Assembly (NCBI GenBank): GCA_026874595.1
Contig: CM049306.1
Coordinates: forward strand, 23,547,019 to 23,611,018
Origin: Sipunculus nudus
Lineage: Eukaryota; Annelida; Sipuncula; Golfingiida; Sipunculidae
Length of the DNA stretch: 64,000 bases
Reading direction: 5' to 3'
The number at the start of each line of letters is the position of its first letter. The first letter of the stretch is position 1. Under the pieces are notes generated by a model that ran no database searches, was not told the origin of the DNA, and worked only from the letters and a program-made list of their open reading frames with translations. The translations under genes were made by a program, and so were the position numbers. Of the stretch, positions 36,211-46,166 are shown piece by piece.

Positions 36211-36381
36211 ATGAGTAAACTAGTAGACGTTTCTTTAGAAAAACTACAATTAAGTCAGCCAGGAGTTCGTATACACTGTCGTTCTGAACTTGTTCACCAG
36301 AGTTCTCTACTGCACAGTTGTGATCCAAGTTTGATGATTGATTATTATATCCTCCGAAAAGAAGGTCATGTTTTCACCTGA
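36211..36381 (+). other. Unassigned 56-codon ORF with acceptor-like upstream sequence
   Basis: ATG at 36211 opens MSKLVDVSLEKLQLSQPGVR... and ends at TGA 36379-36381. Just upstream is a TCTGTTGCAG acceptor-like string. It lies about 1 kb downstream of the exon-like island at 34931. No domain is recognised and chance is a fair explanation. Confidence 0.18.
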
Positions 36382-36669
36382 TTTGTCTGTTTGTCTTTAG
36401 CTAAAAATGTGAAGGGATGGGACATTCAATTTTGGTTCCGTATAAAGTAGGATTAATTTGTCTTAGCAGGGGTGTGTGCTCTACTTCATGCCACTGAAGA
36501 ACCAACCAATTATTCTGAACCAACGGCATGTAGTTAACGACCAAAAATGCGCAAGGTGCATTATTCATACCTCAGCTCTATACTAGACTGGCATGACGTT
36601 AACTTTGGTATTCCTCAGAGCCTGGCACCCCTTTATAAGAGAGTCTGCGTTTGGTAGTGTAGACAAGAG

Positions 36670-36671
<2 letters not shown>

Positions 36672-36718
<47 letters not shown>
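36672..36718. repeat. (TA)n microsatellite
   Basis: An alternating AT run of about 47 bp. Confidence 0.97.
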
Positions 36719-36722
<4 letters not shown>

Positions 36723-37934
36723 TTATGGCAAAAAGGTTAATATTCATAATTTATTAACTGCCGCCAGGAGGTTATGCGTTCATCCCCGTTCGACTGTTTA
36801 TTTTTGTGTGTGGTTGTGTGTGTTTGTTCACGCAGTCATGAAAGAAATCACATGAAGTTTTTAGTGCACCTCGGGAATTTGTCAATAAAGAATCGATTAT
36901 ATTTTGTGTGTGAATCCGCTTCATGATCCTGGTGCAGGAAGGACTTTTAGGAATATTTACAAATGTACAGTCATTTATGCAGGAATGAACCTGGAAATAT
37001 GGGCCTAATAATTGAATGCAAACACGGGTTGAGGGGCACTTCTGCACGAATGAACCTGCATGGGAGTATGGGATGAATAAGAGTGCTAACACGTTTTTGG
37101 AAGCATCACACAATAAGCCCTCCCCCCTCCCTTTGGCGGAGGCCTGCATTCCTGAGAATGTACATTTGTAGTGCTGTTAAATATTTCATAATCATTGCGC
37201 AAGAGGTTTCTTGTGTTTAAAGAGACATTGGATATTGGACTTGATTAATGAAGGACACTGATAAATAAATAGTTTGATGGGAGAAAGAACCAGGTGCGTG
37301 ATGTTTACATGCACATTTAACTCATAATTAGAAGCAAGGCTAGGAGGACGACGTCTTCAAAATATATATGATCCTTTAGAGTGTCTTAATTAATATCACA
37401 TGAAAATATTTAACTTCTTGAATATTCACACACACCAAGCATATATCGCAAAGGGAAACCTGAATCATTCAATTAAATATCACTACAATATGCACTTCTA
37501 AACGAAGGGTATAAAAACACCCCATATAATCCTCGATATTCCATTGGGATTAATACAAACGACTGCATGGTGGTTACAGTACTTAAGTATGTACATTGTT
37601 ATCCCACAATATCTTGTTGAAAAAGTCTAGGGGTGCATATATAGGAGACATAATTTATGCCCGCAGAGGGAATTTATGTAATGTGTTAAAACTGCCTCCC
37701 TTCTACGGTCTGTAGTTAAGGTAAAATAACATAAATCGGGGCAAAACTTAATTAATTTAACGGTTTCACTCAGACTTTTTTATTATACAGTGGCAAATAA
37801 CAAAAAATAATTTTCAGAACATTTTGTTGTAATATATTCTTTTTATAAAGAATAAATGTGTATGCTGTATTGCGCCCCTCCGCGCCACGTCTGGATGAAA
37901 CTGTGGGGTCATCACTCACGAGTCCCAAGACTGC
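36719..37934. other. No gene recognised
   Basis: A 125-codon minus-strand frame (36772-37149) is the longest here, but it has no recognised domain, no coding-like bias that I can see and no splice evidence. Confidence 0.5.
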
Positions 37935-38105
37935 GTATTGTGTGAAGCAGATTAAAAATCCGCCAGGGTTAAATGCCATACACTGCAAGCACTTGTGTAA
38001 ACTTTGGCTTGTCAGCAAGGTCATCTGTCTCCACTCATGTTACATGCATCAAATTACAGACCCGGATGCAAACTTCTATAATATTTCCTCAACACGACAG
38101 ATTTA
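37935..38105 (+). repeat. Local duplication, copy 1 (carries the empty MITE site)
   Basis: It shares GTATTGTGTGAAG-like sequence, AGGTCATCTGTC, CTCATGTTACATGCATC, AATTACAGACC and TATTTCCTCAACACGACAG with 38583-38945. Where copy 2 holds a MITE, this copy reads TCTATAATATTTCC at 38075-38088, the uninterrupted target. Confidence 0.88.
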
Positions 38106-38488
38106 ATTAGGCATTGTATTTTGAGTCACTTGCCAGTCAGATAACTCTAATTTCTCCGTCTCGTCTGTCATCGTTTGCTATGCTATAAAGCTGGGAGATG
38201 AACCAGATATTAGTAGAATTAGTCTTCCCAGAGCAATAACTTCTGGAGTCTATTACAATTATCTTCTGGAGAATAACGTCTATTAAATTTCTCAACGATT
38301 TTCCTGTTTTATTCACAAGTGGTGCATTAATTATTGCACTACAGTTCGTACGTTTTAACCAGTTATTGTTAATGAGATACACATGTTCTGTGATGGTTAA
38401 TGCTGTGGTGACATCTTGCCATGCATCCGGCTGGGTGAGAAACAGATGGGTCCTCTCACTCTATACCTGCCCTCTGATCTATGGGCTG

Positions 38489-38489
<1 letters not shown>

Positions 38490-38566
<77 letters not shown>
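38490..38566. repeat. (TA)n microsatellite
   Basis: An alternating AT run of about 77 bp between the two copies of the local duplication. Confidence 0.97.
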
Positions 38567-38569
<3 letters not shown>

Positions 38570-38582
38570 TGACCGACTCCAC

Positions 38583-38945
38583 AGCCGTGTATTGTGTAAC
38601 GAAGAATGATAACCGATGGGATAAATTGGTTTATCAGCCAGGTCATCTGTCAGGTATGTATGTCACCAGACAACTCATGTTACATGCATCGAATTACAGA
38701 CCTGCGTGCAAACGTCTATAACAGAAGCTGATCCAAGGGAGGGGGTCCAGGGGGTCCGGCCCCCTTTTTTTCATTCGCCGCAATATTTGTAAGTGTTCCA
38801 GGCAAACTTTTGGGGTCTGGATCCCCCTTTTCCCGACCTTTGTGTTTAGGTTTCTCATTGGTCTCCTGGGTTGGACCCCCTCTTTTCCTAAATCCTGGAT
38901 CCGCCCCTGTATAACATTTCCTCAACACAACAGATTAAAATATAT
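38583..38945 (+). repeat. Local duplication, copy 2 (carries the filled MITE site)
   Basis: This is the partner of 37935-38105, interrupted by a 188-bp MITE plus one duplicated TATAA. Removing both restores a sequence near-identical to copy 1 across the join. Confidence 0.88.
38722..38909 (+). mobile_element. 188-bp hAT-like MITE with TATAA target duplication
   Basis: It begins CAGAAGCTGATCC and ends CTGGATCCGCCCCTG, forming imperfect terminal inverted repeats. TATAA flanks it at 38717-38721 and 38910-38914. The local duplicate at 38077-38081 has a single TATAA. This copy has the best-defined boundaries of the family in the window. Confidence 0.93.
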
Positions 38946-39244
38946 TTTTTGTTCATGTCAACAATAAATATAACTCTTAATTTGTGCAACGTCAGTGATA
39001 TCTAAAACGGTATGTACCTGATAATGCTAGCTTCATACGGTTTTGTTATTGTGTAAACACAGTGCTGGCTGAAATAGCTCTACAAATTGTGTCATGGACA
39101 CCCGGTAGATGTCAGGCATATCACATGTGCCACATGTATAATTGTATCCGCCAAAACAGTCTTCGGACGCCGCTGCCGCCGCATATGTTTCCGGAGAACA
39201 ACTGGACAGATTTTTTTTTTTAATTCGGAATCATGATCGGGTCA

Positions 39245-40160
39245 AATGTGAACTGCTGCGCCCTCATTTTGGTTGACCTCTGACCTTTCCTCTCTGCCCA
39301 GCGTCCATTTGTGCGCTCGTTTCCACACATAAACTCACATATCTCGGGAACCGTTTTGACCGATCAGGCTAAAACTTTTGCACAAATGTAGCCCTTTGAT
39401 AGCTTTATAACATATACTAAAATGGGGGGGGGGGGGCACCTACAACCATTTTTGCACAACGTCCATTTGTTCATCTGCCTTGGGATAAAAACCACTCATA
39501 TCTCTGCATTGGTTGGACTTATCCACCTGAAATTTTGCATGTGTACACATCCTGGGTAGCTTTCTTGATTTTATGACGGGTTGCGCCACCTCATTCACGT
39601 TCAGGCTGCAGATATCCAGGCTTATATCTCAAGACTGGTTTGATATATCCTTTTGAAATTTTGCATGTGTATAGATCTCACATAGCTCTTTATCAAACGC
39701 ATATTTGGTGGTGTCACCTGCAACCATTTTTGCACAGCGTCCGTCTGCTTGTCTGCCGTGGGATAAAATCTCTCATATCTCGGCAGTGGTTGGACTTATA
39801 CATCTTGGATAGCTTTCTCGATTTTGTGGCAGGTGGCGCCACCTACATTCATGTTTATGCTGCAGACATTCAGGCTTATATTTCAGGAATGGTTTGACGT
39901 ACCCCCCCCCCCCTGAAATTTTGCATGTCTATAGATCTCACATAGCTCTTAATCAGACACAAAATTGGTGGCGCCACAGCGTCCTTCTGTCTGTCTGCTG
40001 TGGGATAAAATCGCTCTCATACAAGTAGTGGATTGACTTCTCTGCCTAAAATTTTGGCATATGTATACAACTTGGATAGCTTTCTGGATTTTGTGGTAGG
40101 CTGCGCCACCTACATGCACATTTCGGCGGCAGACATCCAGGCTAATATGCAACACACCTC
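39245..40160 (+). repeat. Tandem array of about 280-bp units
   Basis: Units anchored on GCACAACGTCCAT (39456), GCACAGCGTCCGTCTG (39733) and CCACAGCGTCCTTCTG (39973) repeat a GGATAAAA..CTCATATCTC block and two half-units with TGAAATTTTGCATGTGTA. The spacing of 277 and then 240 bp shows a deletion in the last unit. GGTGGCGCCACC occurs at 39832-39843. G and C runs interrupt it (39424, 39902). No protein is encoded. Confidence 0.85.
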
Positions 40161-40270
40161 ACTCTATTTCCCCTTGCCACTCAATCCATGCCTCACTTCA
40201 CCCGTCCCACTCTGATTTCGGCGGATACACGTAGTCGGTTGTCGACTACCCGCTCTAAACTAGCTCCAGG

Positions 40271-40596
40271 AATACTTGAAAAACTGTACATTTCTCTTGG
40301 AACAAGTGTTTAAGTTAAAACTCACATGTCAAGAGTTAACAGACTTTACAGAACATTTCAGAAGATCGATACATGGACATATAGTTGAACAGGCCGCTCT
40401 TGATGCACTACAATGTGAAGACCATGAATCGTCATCAGGCTTCATAGACTTTATACATAAAGAATACTACAGAGTTGCAAATTATGTGGAGAGCTCGGAT
40501 GTAAACAGAATTCCGCTACATATGCTGATCGATCCGTCTACACCTGAAAAATCTCCGATTCAACCCAGAAAGAAACAGAGGATGGTTCCTGAATAA
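40271..40596 (+). CDS. Possible terminal coding exon of an unrecognised gene
   Basis: An acceptor-like CTAAACTAGCTCCAG precedes an open frame of 108 codons that stops at 40594-40596. The peptide (EYLKNCTFLLEQVFKLK...) is rich in charged and hydrophobic alternation, suggesting helices. It ends with a basic, nuclear-localisation-like tail (SPIQPRKKQRMVPE). An in-frame TAG at 40261 means it must be spliced from upstream if real. No ATG starts it, I recognise no family, and the upstream DNA is a repeat array, so the rest of the gene, if any, is not visible. A decayed gene fragment is an alternative. Confidence 0.3.
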
Positions 40597-43418
40597 TTAC
40601 TAAACAGAAGCTAAATAGGAAACTCCGAGTTAAGATTGTAAAACCATACAGCAGTCATCACACGGCAGATTTCGTTTATCAAGCTCCTGCGAACGGAACT
40701 TTTCGTCTTAATATTTTCGATTTTGAAAAGTGGGGATCTTGAAATTTCAAGATCTCCACAAATTCCACGTTTAGGAGACAGCCAGGGCGGGAAACTAAGT
40801 TTCCCTCAACTGTGCATGTCTGAAGAACGAAAATACAAGCTCTAACTAACTAAAGATTAAACTTATTTGATATACTAGAATGCTAAATCGACATTTTACA
40901 TTTACCTTGATTTAAACTCATATATTTAGAGATTTATCATAATTGACGGTGATCACACGATACCTTTGTCATGTATCTTCTCCGCGGCCACGCCACGGAA
41001 ATGCCTTTTTTTTTTCTTGAACTGTTTGTAATGAAGCAAAGTGTGTCCTATAGGGCGTAGTTTACCGTATCTCCACATAAGTAATTTCACCCCCCCCCCC
41101 CCCCCCCCGGGCACGAATGCAGCGCCACCTGACGGCAACTGCTTGTGCATATCACGAGAGAAAGAAGTTTGTTTCAGGGGCTGCATGAGGCTTCATAGAA
41201 TCCGACACTACAAAATGTTCAGTTCTTCTGAGAGCAGAAACAAACAATTTTTTATTATATTGATAAGATATGTTTTAAGTAGGATTTGAAATCAACACTT
41301 ATGTGTTACTTATTAATCAACAAAGTATCTTTATCTATATTGCTATCATGTTATGAATACTGTCACCCTGTTGAGTTGCTGTGTTATCTAATGACATTAA
41401 AATAGGTTAACACTCTTCGCTTTATCACCGTCTCTCATATTTGGGATGAAATTGGTCTCTCAGTGGAAAAAAAGGAGCACGGAGGGTAAGTTAGAGCACA
41501 TAAAAAATGTCCGGTTTACGTCCAGGTATTTATCTGTGCATGCATGTGAGTTTGTTAAGGTGGTAGAAATTTTAATAAAACTCAGTTACAATTTTTACAC
41601 TTTGTTTAACAAGAATTTCAATTCAGATTTTGCCAAATTCTTAAAGTTATATCCATTTGTGTAGCTTCATTAAGAATAGCACGTTCATTTGAATAGACAT
41701 TCATGCTACAGATACATTTAAAATTAAAAAAAATAATGAATAAATTCCATATGCTCATAGACAAATTGCTCATGTATAATCAGCACCACACCCTTTATTG
41801 TTGCTATACCACCAAGCATGATCAGACTCACTGACCCGGAAAAACTAAAACTCTGTATCCTTATATACCAGTACATGCATTTATGCATGTATGCATATCA
41901 AACGTATTTGTCATATATAAAACCTGCTTGACTTCCGATTATCAATATCCATGAACCACTGAAGGAATGCCGTGAGCCACTGAGCATGACAGACGTAATT
42001 AAGGCAACCATCAGCAAGCAAAATTAGAAAATATTGTCAAGAGGACCAACTCCTCTGACCAGCTTGAATGTGAGAAACTTTTACTTTGTCTCTTGTATAA
42101 GAGCATCTTAAGAATGACGAAATTTCTTTATGTATAATTAAAAAGAAATAAAAATTTAACCAGGGATGCAATGCATGCCCTGAAAATTAGAAGTTGAAAA
42201 AATGATTTCTCTATGGCCGACATCTCTAAAGTAATAAAATTAGAAAAATTCTTAAAAAAAGTGAAAGCCTTGCAGGCGTGGATACCACTAAGACACCCAT
42301 ATACATTAAAGATGTGCCCATAAGAGACCTATTAGATTCAGCTACCATGTAAATTAGATTTAAATATGAGTTTTAGTTTATATACATATGATAAATTTAA
42401 TTTGTATTGAAATACCTTGGAATATCAAAGTGGAACTATGTAGAAAAATATATGTAGAAAGAATTAAAATTTATGCATAATCTAACTTTTGTTAATCTTT
42501 GTGTTAGCCATATTAACACCTTCACATATTTAAGTTATACAGAATCAAATTTAAATGCTTGATTAAAATTTAAGAAAAAAAATTAAGTTTCAATTTTAAG
42601 TATAAATGAAAAGAAAAAACTTCAGAAACTTTCATAATAAATGTGCTTTCATGTTATTTTTAACAGGGACGACTGCTATTGAATACACATACATTTAACT
42701 TGCCATGCAAATGCACTACAACTGTTAATAATATGATATCGCTAAGCTCCTAAGCAATTTTAATATTATTCATATCATATTGATATAGCTTAATTGATAC
42801 ACATGCAGAATCTATATTCCCAGTTGGCGGTACTTTTCGAACGAAATCGACATCACTGAGACCATGAAAACTAACTTATGTGGTCAAAGCCAGCTGTGAC
42901 ACTGAAACTTACAAGAAAAAAAATTGTTGATTTCAGGTGCCTGGACACGTACACCTGCACTTAAAACCTATTGAGGTATGAACTCTGCTGAATTGTCTCG
43001 TCTCAATTTATAAAGAATATTTGATGCTAGTTCATTATTGACAATTATTTATGTATTCATTATTTTATCTGACTTACAAAGTGAAACGAACCAGCTTTGA
43101 TTTAAAGCGAAATTATATTACTGATATTTCAACGGAAAATAATTTTTTTTGGCATTCCAGCAATCATCATCATGTTAAACTTAATTTCACCTTTGCAAAA
43201 ATAATGTTTTTGTTACGTTGCGGGAAAATTAGTGGAGTTCGGGAAACGAACGAATGATTCCGAAGGGCGGTCATTCACGATTCGCGGATCTTATCAGCGG
43301 CATCTCTTTGTGCCGAGGATTACTAGATTTATGGCCCTGTCAGGCACATGGGGCACAGACCAGACACGGACTTGTGACTCCAGTCCTATAAACTACTTGG
43401 TAGAACTGATGCCACGAC
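40597..43418. other. No gene recognised; C19 run at 41090-41108
   Basis: Very AT-rich DNA with one 19-base C run. The ORF at 41446-41664 and others have no support. Confidence 0.55.
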
Positions 43419-43786
43419 CACTACTACTATTACAACAATACTACTAACACTACCATTACTACTACTACTACTACTACTATTACCACTACGACTACTGTAC
43501 TACTACTACTATAACTACTCTACTACTACTGTACTTCTACAACTAAAACTACTGTAGTACTATATACGACTACAACTACAACCACAAATATATACTACTA
43601 TACCCCTACTATACTACTATTACCACCACCACCAATACTACTATTACTACTACTATTAATGTTATAACTACTTCTACTACTATACAAGTACTACTACTGA
43701 TGCTAGTCTGCAACTGTGGTAGTTTACTACTGCTACTACTACTACTACTGCTACTTCTTCTACTACTACTACTACTATACTACTGT
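43419..43786. repeat. Imperfect (TAC/CTA)n trinucleotide tract
   Basis: About 370 bp dominated by ACT/TAC units with many interruptions. Poly-Leu and poly-Tyr frames across it are artefacts. Confidence 0.95.
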
Positions 43787-44054
43787 ATCCTCTCCTCATG
43801 TAATATTACTGGAACATTTAGTGCCTTAAACTTTTATATATACCGGGATCTCAGTTTTAAATTTATGCATATCGGTCTTTAAAAGCCGTGCCCTTGAACC
43901 AAAATCAAAATGATTTATATCTTCACTGACCTTTATCGGACCTGTCTGAATAAATGGACTGAAGACAATTTGAAATGTCAGAGTTTCATGATCTACGAGC
44001 GATGTTTAACAATAACTGACATATCTGACAACCTAACACGAATACATATGATGT

Positions 44055-44236
44055 GACCGCTGAACCATCTCGGGGCGTTTCATCAATGCATTTCCCCTTA
44101 GAGTATGCATTTTACGTGTACTGTACGTCTGGCCTATTTGGATCAAATGGTCTAACTTCGTGGGTTTTGCCGAATGAAAGCAGACTCTAGGCAGAGGCGC
44201 CCAAAGGAGCTTTGCCGCTAAAGATAAGGTAGGCTA
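44055..44236 (-). repeat. SINE-B tail-like block, copy T1
   Basis: It matches 44500-44690 in direct orientation, sharing CGTTTCATCAATGCATTT, GGATCAAATG, GGCAGACT-like sequence, AGAGGCGCC, and GCTAAAGATAAGGTA at the right end. The two blocks bracket a tRNA-like element. Confidence 0.85.
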
Positions 44237-44342
44237 GAAGGTTATTCATTCCACAGTTGTCTGCCACCCATGACCAGTCCCCATTCACTCCTGGGAAGAG
44301 AGAAAGATCGCACACTTGTTGCAAAGACTGGGTCTTTGCGCA

Positions 44343-44496
44343 GACGGCGGTCAGAGCGGGACGCGAATCCACAACCTTGCCGTCACAAGTCTAGCGCCCT
44401 AACCATTACGCCAATACACTCGACATCTATTGCATTTTTTTTTACCTATGTATCGCCAACGTGTGGTAATTAAATGCACTCGTTAAGAACAGACAA
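44343..44496 (-). mobile_element. tRNA-derived SINE-B, copy 1
   Basis: The minus strand reads TGGCGTAATGGTTAGGGCG (A box, 44403-44413) and GGATTCGCGTCCC (B box, 44358-44370) at tRNA spacing. A conserved block (ACTCGTTAAGAACAGACA and TATCGCCAACGTGTGG on the plus strand) lies upstream of the A box and is shared with copy 2. No functional tRNA fold is expected because the acceptor arm does not pair. Confidence 0.82.
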
Positions 44497-44499
44497 CCT

Positions 44500-44690
44500 A
44501 ACCGCTGAACCATATCGGGACGTTTCATCAATGCATTTTCCCCCTAGAGCATGCACTTTATGAGTAATGTACGTGTGCATGGCCTGTTCGGATCAAATGA
44601 TCCACCTTGTGGGCTTGGCCAAATGAAGGCAGACTGAGGGAAGAGGCGCCTTAAGCAGCTTTGCTGCTAAAGATAAGGTAAACTTATACT
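44500..44690 (-). repeat. SINE-B tail-like block, copy T2
   Basis: This is the direct repeat of 44055-44236. Together with the tRNA-like segment between them it suggests a head-to-tail or nested arrangement of SINE-B copies. Confidence 0.85.
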
Positions 44691-44699
44691 TTATGAATT

Positions 44700-45950
44700 G
44701 ACATTAGCAAATGTTACAGGTCATGATAACGTATTCCAAATCTCATTATTTTATCATATAACATAATTGCCTATGACAAAAATATTAATATAGATTTTAT
44801 ATAAACTGAACACAATTCATGGAGGGAAAACATTTTTTTCTGTTTGTTTAAAAAAACATGAGGTTAAGTGATTTGTTCAAAAACTATTTGCACATCTATG
44901 TGCACTGTCAACTCAGCAGTAACGTCACACAAGGAAATCCCCTGTGACTAAAAATTCTAGATCTCATCAAACGCTTAGTATTTCTGACACTGTTAGCTCC
45001 AAATTTTCAGGGAAGAATAAAAACAACATGTATTACTAGATTTAAGCCATTTTTAAATTTTGCCTGTGACGTCACACTTTGCACCAGCCAATCACATCAG
45101 GGCCAAATAACTGTTCTGGATGAAATCTACATCGCCACGTACTATTACGTTTACGTGGCCTACAGATGCACCGGACCTGAGTATATACATGTAATACCAT
45201 TCGTCACCGATAGGTGTCTCTGCTTCGGGTTAAAAGATCGAAACTGTTCGGGAATAAAATGCGTTTTGACCCATCTCTTATATCGCCTTCGGTCCTTAAT
45301 TAGAACTCCACCGAGGGGCGAAGGTATATTATGCGTTGCCCTTAGGTCTTCGGTCCGTTGGTTGGCGCAAAAACTAATGAACAACTTGGGGAAATTTCCA
45401 GGATTCTTATGGGAAGGGTCCAAATAAAATTTATTAAACTTAGGAGGTTATCTGTTTCATCATCATCATATATTTTTCATTCAAAGTCATATACTTTCCC
45501 ATTGTGACACAGGGTGATTCTTTTTGTTCCAAGGTTCAAGTCACCCATTGACAGGAATTAGGGCCACTGCTTGCTCTTCCTCTAACCAGGAGAACCCATG
45601 TTTTACTGAACCATGGCACTGCTTATACACATAACCGGTTGGGTTTTGTAGGCTCCGACTGCATAATTTAATTCTTCTTCTGTTGGTTCAGGACTTTAAT
45701 TATTGAACCCTTCCATATATACTCCTTTCATATTACACAATATCATAAAAGATTCATATAACAAATGTAAAAGCTACTGGGTTTGTAGTCTGATATCACC
45801 GGCGATGTCAGTCTCATCCGACTGTTACGGACACTTTGCCTTCCTGATCTGTTCATTTTTGTAGCTTTCCTCGGCTCCCTGGGTAGCATACAACACACGT
45901 AGCCATTTCAAGCGCTACATTTATTCTTCATTTTGACTTATGGTCGGAGA
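44700..45950. other. No gene recognised
   Basis: Frames on both strands at 45155-45427 overlap and cannot both be coding. Neither shows a known domain. Confidence 0.5.
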
Positions 45951-45994
45951 AAGCTCAACCTTTTCGTTAAGACTTCGGCGGGTCTAAGCACAGA

Positions 45995-46166
45995 CGGCGG
46001 TTAGAGCGGGCCGCGAACCCACAACCTGTCGGTCACAAGTCTATAGCGCCCTAACCATTACGCCACCATGCACGCTCCATGTGAACTGATGCCCTATATA
46101 TTGCATTTTTGTGACCTTTGTATCGCCAACGTGTGGTGATTAAATACACTCGTTAAGAACAGACAG
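45995..46166 (-). mobile_element. tRNA-derived SINE-B, copy 2
   Basis: The minus strand has TGGCGTAATGG (A box, 46055-46065) and GGGTTCGCGGCCC (B box, 46008-46020). The upstream block TATCGCCAACGTGTGG...ACTCGTTAAGAACAGACA (plus-strand sense, 46121-46165) matches copy 1, while a stretch between the tRNA-like part and that block differs. Confidence 0.82.

Noticed and set aside
36772-37149. 125-codon minus-strand ORF
   Set aside because: An ORF of this length is expected about once by chance in 64 kb on both strands. No domain, start context or splice support is seen.
45155-45427. Paired 87-90-codon ORFs on both strands
   Set aside because: Both strands are open by composition. Neither has a domain or regulatory context.
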